Below, piece by piece: positions 10,861-20,658 of a stretch of DNA of 64,000 bases (positions are counted from its first letter, which is position 1; the number at the start of each line of letters is the position of its first letter). The position numbers and the translations under genes are program-made. The notes beneath the pieces were generated by a model, which did not search any database, had not been told where the DNA came from, and worked only from the letters and a program-made list of their open reading frames with translations. Origin of the DNA: Codonopsis lanceolata (Eukaryota; Streptophyta; Magnoliopsida; Asterales; Campanulaceae); NCBI GenBank assembly GCA_013146195.2, contig CM028378.1, forward strand, positions 40,190,828 to 40,254,827, read 5' to 3'.

Positions 10861-11999
10861 CCCTCGGTAATGATCGAACTTGATCATTGATAGGCAGGTA
10901 GTCATGGATCGAGCCAGCAGCAGTTGGGTTGATGACTACAAAGACTACATCGGCGGAATTACACTTACGATTAAAGTCAAGGCCCGCAACGATGGGAGCC
11001 AAGCTGTCATTACTCGGTGATAGGGGAATCACATACAAAGCGATCTAAGGTCGGACCTATGCTTAAGTTGTGTACCCCAATTAGCAGATGGCGTTTGCAT
11101 GAAGTACATGAAGGGTGTGGTGGCCACCCGGGCACATGAGCTCTGGCGAGAGAGGGTCTGCGAGCGGGATACTCTTGGATAACCCTCGAAGGGATCACGA
11201 GAGAAGTATGTTCGCGAATGTGACAAGTGCGGAGATCTGTGGACATGAGGCTTCGTCCCAATCTGAAACCTTGTCGTTGCGGCTGGCCGCCCCGACATAT
11301 GGGAATCTATTTGATCGGCCCATTCCCGCTAGCACAAGGCAAGTACAAGTATCGTGGTCAGATGCCATAGATTACTTTATAAAATGGATTGAAGCAAAGC
11401 CACTTGGCTAAAATTCGAGAAGGCCAATGTCAATCAAGTTCGTCCATGATCGAGTATAGTGCGGAGTTCGGACTCCCGAAGCAATCATCTCCGATCACGA
11501 CACCCAATTCTCGGACAAATTCACGCAGCGACATGTGCGCTTGGCGTCAAACACTATGATCATCACATAGCTTATCCAGCGGGATAGCAGATCAGTCGAG
11601 GCGGGAAACAAGCAAAAATCTTGCCGCTTTCTGAAACTTAGAAGGGCGGGTGGAAAATGGGCGAGAAAGAGCTACCATCGGCCTTATGGGCGGTCGAGGA
11701 ACCAGTCAGAGGACCAGCAGGAAACTCTATTTGCACTCACATACGGATGCGAAGCTATGATTTCGGTAGAAATGGTCTTGCCCTAAGCTATCGTGTATCC
11801 ATTACGGCGAAGCGAGAATAATCGGCTTGCCCGAGCCGCAAGACCTTGATCTACTCGAGGAAAGGAGGCTAGATGCACGACTTAGGATGGTCAACTACAA
11901 GCAGAGAGCAAAAGGCTCATCATGACAAAAGGTTCGAGTAGAGCTTTCATGGTGGAGGCTGGGTACAGAGAAAAATTGAGGTTCTGGTCACGGGCGAGA
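10861..11999 (+). pseudogene. Decayed integrase of element A
   Basis: Fragments in several frames match a gypsy integrase: SDAIDYFIKWIEAKPLG near 11360-11411, EAIISDHDTQFSDKF (second catalytic aspartate) near 11480-11525, and TYGCEAMISVEMVLP near 11740-11780. The sequence is much more degraded than gag and RT upstream, and it is cut by the N run at 12000. Confidence 0.7.
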
Positions 12000-12099
12000 N
12001 NNNNNNNNNNNNNNNNNNNNNNNNNNNNNNNNNNNNNNNNNNNNNNNNNNNNNNNNNNNNNNNNNNNNNNNNNNNNNNNNNNNNNNNNNNNNNNNNNNN
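12000..12099. other. Assembly gap of 100 Ns
   Basis: Exactly 100 Ns separate the integrase end of element A from RT of an unrelated chromovirus. A round 100-base run usually denotes a gap of unknown length, so the true junction between the two elements is not represented. Apparent reading frames crossing it are not real. Confidence 0.97.
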
Positions 12100-14651
12100 G
12101 ATTGGCGACTTTTGATCAATTACAAAGGCGTGTTACTTTTCAAAAATTGATCTTACCTCGGGTACCACCGGTTGAGAGTTAAGAAGGAGATATTTTGAAG
12201 ACCGCTTTTCGAACTCAGCTACGGGCATTATGAGTTTTGGTGATGCGTTTGGACTTACAAATGCTCATTTGCCTTCATGGATCTCATGAATAGGGTTTTC
12301 GAAGTTCTCGGCCAGGTGTGTGATCGTATTTATTGATGACATCTTGATCTATTCGAGGCAAGGGAAGAACGAGTAACACTTGAGGTCGTGCTAAATATTA
12401 AGAGATGAAGTTGTATGCCAAGTTTAAGAAATATGAATTTGGATGGAGAAGTAGCCTTCTTGGGACATGATGTGTCCAAGGATGGAATTCGGTCGACCTA
12501 CCAAGATTGAAGCTATTGTGAGTTGGGAAAGTAGACGGCTGCGCAGAATGCGAAGTTTCTTGGGTTTAGCGAGGATATTACCGTCGCTTTGTTGAAGGAT
12601 TCTCGAAGATCGCACACTTTTGACTAAGTTGACTTAAAAGAACATGAAATTTGTGTGGACAGAGGGCGTGGCGGAATCCAACTTTCAAGAATTAAAGAAA
12701 AGATTGGTTTCAGCACCAATTCTTACTTTACCGTCAGACGCAGACGGGTTTGTGATCTACGCCGACGTTTCTTTGGGGTCGGGTGTAAGCGTTCGATGCA
12801 AGATGGGAAGGTGATTGCCTATGCATCACGACCAAGAACTTTGAGAAGAATTACCCGACCCACGATTTAGAGTTGACCGCATGGTGTTTTTGAAGATTTG
12901 AAGACACTACTTATATGGGGTGACATGCGAGATTTACACAGATCACAAGAGCCTGAAGTACATTTTTACCCAGAAGGAATTGAACATGAGACAGAGAAGG
13001 TGGTTAGAGTTGTTAAAGGATTACGACTGCACCATTTTATACCACCCAGGCAAGGCCAATATAGTGGCTGATGCTTGTAGCCGCAAGAGTAGGGGAACAT
13101 TGGCAATGATGCTGACAAAGGAGAAGAGACTTCTCGACAAGATCAAGAATTTGGGTCTAGAAGTGCGAGTAAGAGGAGGAAAAGGTTATTTGGCTCGTTT
13201 GAGTCTTCAACCGTCGTTACTAGAAAGGATAAAAACGGCTCAGAGAGTTGATCTAGAGTTAGTTAAAATTTGTGAGGGTGTGGAAATGGGAGCTCAGATA
13301 AATTTTCGACTTGGAAGGGATGGTATTCAACATTTTGGAAGAAGGATTTGTGTACCATCGGATCCGGAGTTAAAAAGAGAAGTGTTAGAAGAGGCTCGTA
13401 ATTCAAGGTTTGCGGTACATCCTGGGAGTACAAAAATGTATCGAGACATGAAGGAGACGTTTTGGTGGGAAAATATGAAACCAGAAATTGCAGAATTTGT
13501 CTTTAAGTGCTTAGTGTGCCAACAGGTTAAGAGTGAACATCAGCGACCGGGTGAAATGTTACAGTCCCTACTGATTCTCGAATGGAAGTGGGAACACATT
13601 ACTATGGACTTCGTGGTAGGGTTACCTACAACGCTAAAGGGGCACAATGCTATTTGGGTTATCGTAGACCGATTGACCAAGTCAGCTCATTTTCTTGCTT
13701 TCAAGATTAATGACTCTTTGGAGAAGCTAGCAAAGTCAGACGCTGCGTTGACGAGATCGTTAGACTACATGGAGTTCCAGCTTCTATAGTTTCGATCGAG
13801 TGATGCTCGCTTTCACTTCTCGAAGTTTTGGGGTAGCTTACGTAAGGCCTTGGGCAAATTTGAGCATGAGTACGCTTTCCATCCACGCACAAATGGCGGT
13901 CACGAATCGAACCATACAAACGTTGGAGGATATGCTTAGGGCTTGTACTTTGGATTTACAAGGGAATTGGGATGACCATTTGCCGTTGGTTGAGTTTACG
14001 TATAACAATAGCTTTCATGCGAGTATTGGTATGGCACCGTACGAAGCATTGTATGGAAGGAGATGTAGATCACCTACGTGTTGGGATGAAGTAGGCGAGA
14101 GGCAACTATTGGGGCTAGAACTTGTGCAGAATATATCGGATAAGGTACAGTTGATGAAGAAGAGACTTCTTATGGCCCAGAGTAGACAAAAATCGTATGC
14201 CGATAAGCGTCGTCGCGAACTTGGGTTTGAAGTGGGAGATCATGTGTTTCTCAAAGTTTCACTGACAAGGGGAGTTATGAGATTTGACATTAAGGGGAAG
14301 CTCAGTCCGAGATTTGTAGGTCCTTTTGAAATATTGGATCGGGTGGGGGAAGTCGCCAATAGGCTTGCATTACCACCTACGCTTTCAGGAGTCCACAATG
14401 TGTTCCATGTGTCGATGTTGAGAAAATACGTCCCAGATCCAAGCCACGTAATTGCTTTTGAACCCTTACAATTACGGGAAGATTTGTGCTACGATGAACA
14501 ACCAGTTCGTATAGTGAATCGGAAGGATCAAGTATTGAGAAGACGTACCATTCCGTACATGAAGGTATAGTGGACTAATCACACCGAGAGAGAGGCTACT
14601 TGGGAATTAGAGGAAGATATGCGAGAAAAACATCCAAGCCTCTTCGACTGA
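12100..14651 (+). pseudogene. Tekay/Del-type chromovirus pol (RT, RNase H, integrase, chromodomain)
   Basis: RT starts inside the fold (FSKIDLTSGYHRLRVKKE), with the catalytic box near 12326-12345 as VFIDDILIYSR, then PTKIEAIVSWE and VWTEGVAESNFQELKKRL with several frameshifts. RNase H (SDADGFVIYADVS, GKVIAYAS, CEIYTDHKSLKYIF) leads into a long open stretch, 12920-13731. That stretch ends RT-RNase H (YHPGKANIVADACSRKS) and gives the integrase zinc-binding HHCC (HPGSTKMYRDMK, CLVCQQVKSEH) and the first part of the catalytic core (MDFVVGLP). A frameshift near 13730 breaks the core. The end of integrase and a group II-type chromodomain (NHTEREATWELEEDM, KHPSLFD) run from 13890 to 14651. The chromodomain probably directs integration to modified chromatin in relatives. 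Confidence 0.9.
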
Positions 14652-14686
14652 TTAGGTACGTTAAGTTTAGTGACTAAACTTCTTTT

Positions 14687-14699
14687 AAGGGGGTGAGAG
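14687..14699 (+). other. Polypurine tract of the chromovirus
   Basis: AAGGGGGTGAGAG lies immediately before the LTR start, the expected place for the plus-strand primer of an LTR retrotransposon. Confidence 0.82.
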
Positions 14700-14951
14700 T
14701 GTAATACCCCGATAATTTAAACTAGAATATTAATTGGTGTTAATTAATATTACAATTGGTTTGGATCTATATAATTATTATTATAATTCTTTAGTGCCAA
14801 TTAATGGTTTTGGACCTATTTAGTAACGAATTTAATTAGCTCGGGCTTGGCCCACCTTAACAAAGATAATAATTATTATTTAATTAAGAGGTCCGGTGCA
14901 GTCAACCTTGCGTCTTTCGATTAGGGTTGGGAAAACCCTAATAATTTTGAG

Positions 14952-14958
14952 TATAAAA
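14952..14958 (+). promoter_or_regulatory. TATA box of the chromovirus LTR
   Basis: TATAAAA occurs about 250 bp into the LTR, in a plausible promoter position. Confidence 0.6.
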
Positions 14959-15335
14959 GAAGACTTTAGGTCAGCATATTCCTTTTGTATTATTAACAAA
15001 AAAAATGGGAAGAAAGAGGTGCCGGCGGCAGTAGAGAGAGAGAGAAGGTGGTCGAGAGAGCAAAGGAAGAAACAACGATTGTTTCAAGGTACTCATACTG
15101 TACAGGTAAAACAAAAGTCTGAAAAGTATGTGATGTGTGTGACCGTGTATATATATGTGTGCATTTGTATTATTTTATTTTAAAAAAATCATGTGTGTGT
15201 GTCAGTGTGTGTTCAGTGCGTGTGTTCTGTTTTGTGTGTAGTGTATAAATATAGCTACTGAACCCTACTATTCAATATATAATATTATATCCATATATAT
15301 TGTATTATATCAAGGACAGTGCATGTGGGAGATGG

Positions 15336-15336
<1 letters not shown>

Positions 15337-15406
<70 letters not shown>
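15337..15406. repeat. (AT)n microsatellite in the chromovirus LTR
   Basis: A run of about 35 TA dinucleotides inside the LTR. Confidence 0.96.
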
Positions 15407-15412
<6 letters not shown>

Positions 15413-16880
15413 TGATGTACATAAAAAGATCATCACAGTACATAGTCAATTATGATATGCATATATGTGTGTGTGTTGTGCATGTTTGGAATTGGTGAAT
15501 TAAAGTAAAGGAACTATTTTTTAAAAATAAAATAAAATAAATAAGTGGGGAAAGGCAGTACGGCAGAATTTGGGGTACAAGAGGCAGATACAATAAAACA
15601 AATCTAAGTTAATATATATATGTACCTATAGTTATCGTGTATATATGCTTATTAATATAAATCCGAAGAATTTAAGATGCTAGTTGATTTAATCATCAAG
15701 GTATTAGTTGGTAACCTTGTCACGTTAATTTTTAGAACTTGGCGAGCAAGCTTAGGACGATCGTTTTTGTGGCAGAATCATCCACACTAAGCATTTCGAG
15801 GTAAGGGATTATATCTCTTTTAGGTCTCCGATCTTTTATGTATCGTTTGTTAGGTTTCCATTACTCCTTTGACATCGATGTTTCTTGAAACGTACACCGA
15901 CTTTAAGTCGGCAATTGAATTGAACTCCGTCGCTTACACTTCTTTCGAACTCATGATTTGATTATCTGTTTATTCTCACATAATTATTGAATTTCATGTG
16001 AGATACCTTTTATATGGAAAATATGATTTTTGGCAATGCCTGATTTTGTAAAAATATGATTACTTGAAATTCTACCATGATCACTAAGTTGAGTTGTGAC
16101 ACTATGAATTATGAAACTATGAATTATAATCCTTTTGAACGCCACTTGGCCAATGGCGTGGTTATCCAGATATACCTATGATCTTCGAATTATGATCTGT
16201 GAATTTTGATCTATTAACTATGATTTATGAATCGCTTATGTGATCATGGAATTCTGTGAGTAATCTGTTGTCATCAACTGGTATGGGACGGTTGATGACA
16301 ATTGGTTACTCGAGTTTACTTGTTGTATTATTATCTTTCACTTGGAATCCTGAGTACATATCTGTGGGTAGTTTGTTATCTTCAACTGGTATGAGACGGT
16401 TGATGGCAGTGGGCTACTCGAGTTAATCGTTGAGTATTTAACTTTATTTGGAATTCCGACCTTCTGTTTGACATTTGAATAAAAAAACTGCTTCTGCTTA
16501 TCGATTTTTAAATAATGAATTTTGTCTATTCTAAAAATATTTGTCTCTGATTTATTTCTGGTCAACTCCTCCTTAGTAATCGGAGGGGTTGTATATGAAC
16601 TTACTGAGCATTGTTCGCTCACCCCTTCATACTCTTCTTCTCAGGTAATGAATAAGAATTAATAGATGATTTCGGTTCGGGTAGACCCAGATGACGGCTT
16701 CCGAGAATTTTGAATTTAGTTTTTTCTTATTGAATTATTTTGGGTTTATTTTTACTTTAATCAAAGATGTTTAAGATTTAATTATTATGAGATTGGAATA
16801 TTTATGAATTAAGTTATGATTGATGGTGATGTGGCGAAATGGTGGGACCGCGGTGTCGGTACCAAGTTTGGGGCGTTACA

Positions 16881-17343
16881 GAGCAGGTGGAGGCGGAGGC
16901 GGCACTAGCAGTAATGTGAGAGAGATAGAAAGAGAGAAAGAGAGAGAGGAGAGCGATCGGCTAGAGAGAGAAAGTCGAGAAGCGAGAGCGTGAGTTGAGT
17001 TACTAAGCTTCTTTTTAGGGTTTTAGACAATTTAGTATGTGTAAGTGTGTAACTTCTATTTATACCTAGGTTTTTTTAAAAAAAGTTATTGTGCTTATCG
17101 GGCTAACCCATTAACGACGTGAACGTTAACGTGTCTTATTGGGCCGGTCTGATAACGACCCGAACTCGATAAGCCCCAACCCAAACCCTATAATTTCGTA
17201 TCGTGCCTCAAATTGCCACCCCTAGCTAAATTAGTTTGGTTTGAGTTAAGATAGTTTGGTTTAAGTTTGAAAAAAATTATAAATTGATCGGTTTGGTTGA
17301 GCTTGTGATTTTTGGTGTTGAATTGAATTGAATTGAACTACTA

Positions 17344-17419
<76 letters not shown>

Positions 17420-18989
17420 CTATGATATTTATATTATACGCATATATAGTGACCTACTATAATTATTTTAATAATTTTTATTTCTAGTATTCTACATTTT
17501 TCAAAGTATTACTAAAAACCTAAGTAACCAAACTCTAATTCACTTTCACATTTCACATTTTATACTTAGTCGTCACAGATACACCTTCTCTCTCTCTTTC
17601 TCAACATTCGATGTTGTTCCATCATTCAACTCAATATTACTCACCCCTTCACCTTCAACTTAGTAGCGGTCGTTCTTTCTCATTTCATACCTCACTGTCA
17701 TCGCCTCACCGCCTTCTCTCTCATCCCACCGGTTAGCCATGGTCAACTCTTCTCCCCTCTCTCTTGAATTGTTTCTCCCCCTCCCCTCCCCCTTTCTTGA
17801 TTTGCTTCTTACCCTCTCGATCTATTTCGTAGTATATATAGTCTCATACTATTATTTATCTGAACCACAAAATCGAACCAAATCAATTGATTTGGTTCGA
17901 TTCGATTTTGTTTGAAAAAAATGAACTACTGGGAGGCGGTTCGATTTGTGGTATTGATCTAAACTAAGCCAAACCGAATGCCTTACACTCTTACTAGTAC
18001 TTTTCTATAGTTCCCTTAAGTTTTAGAATGACGTAATCAATTTAATACGCTAGGGAGTAGGGAGTAATCTTGACAATGCAAATATTTCCTCCATATAAGC
18101 ACGTAGACCTCCCCGCCCACCACCAATTTCCCAACCACTCCCACTACCATCTTCGATGAAACGCCCCATCACACACACTCACACACAAACTTGGCCTAAG
18201 TTTGTACGCGATCATCATAAATTTATATAGTGAAACGTAGTAGTAGCTCGAAGGTGTACGTAGTATGTAAATCCTGGGTTTCCGCACATTATTTTCCCAA
18301 TAGTGCTAGGTATTGGCGGATGGAAGGCATCCATTGAGATGTCCATGGACACCAGTCAACAATTTTTTTTTTTTTTTTATTTAGGACAACTGGCTGCCAA
18401 TTTTTCTATTGGACCCCTCCCAATTTTCCTCAATTCACAAATCACACTATATTTATCCCGAAATTATGGTGTTTGAATTTGAGGTTTTTAGGTTAAAATG
18501 TAAAATTGTTGATTTGATTAATTGATTGATAATTTGGTTGAGCTTATACAGAAGAATTTGGTGCAATTTAAAGGTAAGATTAAAAATTTGATTGTTGAAA
18601 TTATTTTGTTGTTTTGTTGGGTTTCTTGATAATTATTTTAGCTTATATCTGAAATTAGGGTTTTTTGTGTTAAAAAAAATTTAGTTTAATTTTTTATCAT
18701 TCATCTCATTTACTTGTGATTTATTGATTTATGAAATTTACTTTAGATAATCACTTGTGACTTGTGTCAAGATGAATTTACTAAATCGAATGTTCGATCA
18801 ATTTTTAAACGATTCTCTAGTATCTTATATTGAAAAAAAACTTGTGAATGAATGTTAGTAATGATGATATAATTATGCATTTTCAACATATGAAAATGCG
18901 TAAAAGACAATTGTAATTTATAAAATTTTCATATAATAGTTAAAATTTTGAACACATCTTAACCTTATTTCTGGATCCGCCACCGGTGT
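16881..18989. other. Non-coding stretch with simple repeats
   Basis: No gene or transposon domain was recognised. It contains a GA-rich purine tract at about 16915-16990, an (AT)n microsatellite at about 17350-17417, CT-rich runs at 17585-17600 and 17750-17800, and a T-run at 18363-18379. The ends of the segment join transposons on both sides. Promoter-like AT stretches occur, but no reading frame follows them. Confidence 0.55.
17350..17417. repeat. (AT)n microsatellite
   Basis: A run of about 34 AT dinucleotides. Confidence 0.96.
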
Positions 18990-19092
18990 TATGTTTACCA
19001 CTACTTCTACCACTATTGTTACCACCAAGCCCTAGTGAAGGATAAAGTTGTCTTTCACTAAAACACATTTGGTCTTCACCAAAGTTTAGTGG
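18990..19092. mobile_element. Left part of a MITE split by element A-prime
   Basis: The sequence TTACCACYA...TTGTTACCACCAAGCCC, AGTGAAGGATAAAGTTGTC, TTTCACTAAAA and GTCTTCACCAAAG closely matches the near-intact inverted-repeat element at 30424-30575. In that copy the next bases are GTGGTAACAATAG. Here the sequence is interrupted after TTTAGTGG at 19092 and resumes at 28182 as TATCAATAGTGGTAG. An LTR element has therefore inserted in this MITE. Confidence 0.82.
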
Positions 19093-19788
19093 TGATGTGG
19101 CAAAAAATAAAGCGTGGGCTGTCCGTGTGATGTGTAGGATATCTGGGCTTGATATGCTTCTTTGAACCTGATTAAGATCACGAAAACACCTTAACGGGAG
19201 TGCAAGTCTTGGCCTCGCGAAACCACTCCGATGTTAGAGTAAGTATCGTGTGAGAAAGTCAAAAGAGAATTTGACAGAGGTTCGAGGCTCAAGAAAGATT
19301 GTGTGTACCTTGAACATGGTTTATGGAGGGGTATTTATAGGCCCCCAATGTCATTGAATCCGTTTAGGATTCACTTTCTTAGTTATCTTGTAGGATTATG
19401 AGAGAATCCCTAGATTTTGGGCGTGATAGGCGGCTGACCGCGTGAATGTAGGAGCAGATATTGTAAGTGCCCTGCTCGGTTAAGGAAACCTTTGACTTGT
19501 CTTGGAGAGCAAGTTTCTGAGGTCCCCTGCTCGATGCTTACCCGGGCGAGCAAGGCTCTGCCCAGCTACGATGATCTAGATCTGTTGAAGTGTGGGTCTT
19601 GGGCATGGCCCCTGATCGGGCAGACATGGCCTATGCTCGACCAGGCTTCGATGGGAGTTGGTGTTCTCTGGTCGGTGCCATCTAGCTCTACCCATTAGAT
19701 CGGTAGGTCCCCTGCTAACTAAACTCGTGACTGGCACGTGGTGGTCGTTCGTGTGTTGCTCGTGACCGGGTTTAGGCCGGGCACATCA
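19093..19788 (-). repeat. 3' LTR of element A-prime
   Basis: The sequence runs TGATGTGGC...GCACATCA on the plus strand, 696 bp, and is the reverse complement of the LTR at 3464-4256 with the same landmarks (GTGATAGGCGGCTGACCGCG, ATTGTAAGTGCCCTGCTCGG, CGGGCAGACATGGCC). It retains the TATA box (19332-19339 on the opposite strand). Confidence 0.9.
19332..19339 (-). promoter_or_regulatory. TATA box in the 3' LTR of A-prime
   Basis: TATAAATA on the minus strand in the same GGGGGCCTATAAATACC context as at 4015-4022. This copy is in the 3' LTR, so it would drive transcription outward into 18-kb flanking DNA rather than the element itself. Confidence 0.7.
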
Positions 19789-20167
19789 ATGGCCCCTAGC
19801 TCCTTGTCTGGCAAGTATTCATGCTCGGAGCGGGGAACGCTTATGCTTAGTGCTATTTCTTTTCTTGTGCCGGGCACCAACACTTGTGAGTTTTTGAGAA
19901 GTTCATGACCTGAATGGAAAGTGGACTGGTAGAAGATTCTAGAACCCTAGTGGAAGACAGCTGGATCGTGTTGAGGAAGCTTGCTGTTGGGAGTACACTA
20001 GGGCAAGTAGGCGAGGAGATGTGTGAGCCGTCAAAGAATGGTGTGACTTGATGGGGTGTGGTTCCCGAAGCGGCACATTAAATGCGTGCGTGCTGGGATG
20101 ACGTCAGCTGACCTCAGGAGCGCCGTTTGGGGCGTCCATTTTCCCCCCAAATTCCCAAAATCCTGCC

Positions 20168-20174
20168 TATAAAA
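20168..20174 (+). promoter_or_regulatory. Candidate TATA box for the antisense ORF
   Basis: TATAAAA in a CCTGCCTATAAAAGGATG context, about 490 bp before the first ATG of the plus-strand ORF and inside the minus-strand element. It suggests an internal promoter pointing against the element's own transcription; this is inference from position alone. Confidence 0.5.
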
Positions 20175-20658
20175 GGATGTCCCTTTCTTCCCTTAACCCT
20201 TTTACGGTTTCTGAGTTTTTAGAGAGATAAATTTCCAGATTTCTTGCTTGTCCTACTACCGCTTCTTCAGGTGATTTCCAGATCTTGGTGAACTCGTGCT
20301 TCGATTCCAGTTGTTCATTTGCTTCCAGCGTTCCAAGTCCTCAGTTATTCCTGTTTTACAGCCTTTGTCCAGAAGAACTACCTCAAACCCTTCTTGATAG
20401 TACGTTTCCTGCTTTGTTCTTCGTTTTCTGGGTTTGACGCAGATTTTGGGTTCACCTCCTTCATCTTCATGCGTTTCTGGGTATGATTCTTAAGTTAGAA
20501 TCAGACCTTAGGTAGAGATCGAGGAAAAGACCGGGTGGTCCTGTTCACTAGGCGAGCATGGCCCCTTGGTGTACCTAGACTTAGGAATTTTCCCCCTTTT
20601 TGCTTTACCAGTTATTCGACCAGAGTCTTGACTTTTCTTACTCGATCTCTTTGTAGAT

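Larger units (their letters stand above)
3464..11999 (+). mobile_element. Tat-lineage Ty3/gypsy element 'A', incomplete at the right
   Basis: The order is 5' LTR (3464-4256), PBS, gag (with a nested solo LTR at 5483-7294), protease, RT, RNase H, archaeal-type RNase H and integrase. The second RNase H after the first is the hallmark of the Tat clade of plant Ty3/gypsy elements. The element is cut at 12000 by a run of 100 Ns, and what follows belongs to another family, so its 3' LTR is missing. LTR and gag match the minus-strand element at 19093-28176, making these two members of one family. Confidence 0.88.
14700..16880 (+). repeat. 3' LTR of the Tekay/Del-type chromovirus
   Basis: The LTR starts TGTAATACCCCGATAA right after the polypurine tract and ends GGGGCGTTACA at 16880, giving TG...CA and about 2181 bp, a size usual for this lineage. 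It holds a TATA box, a long (AT)n run, and a pair of similar segments near 16250-16320 and 16360-16425 (ACTGGTATGRGACGGTTGATG). No target duplication can be tested because the left end of the element is lost in the gap. Confidence 0.85.

Noticed and set aside
11922..12182. A frame running across the N run at 12000, and likewise 55970-56286
   Set aside because: They exist only because Ns do not create stops; the two sides belong to different elements.
14896..15183. A 95-codon frame in the chromovirus LTR
   Set aside because: It is low-complexity and Lys/Arg-rich, inside R/U5 of an LTR, without a domain.
3464..16880. One single element spanning element A and the chromovirus
   Set aside because: RT occurs twice from two different lineages, with an N gap between; the LTR types also differ.
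17581..18300. A possible host gene 5' region (CT-rich runs, TATA-like stretches)
   Set aside because: No open frame or splice-supported coding region follows within 1 kb on either strand.
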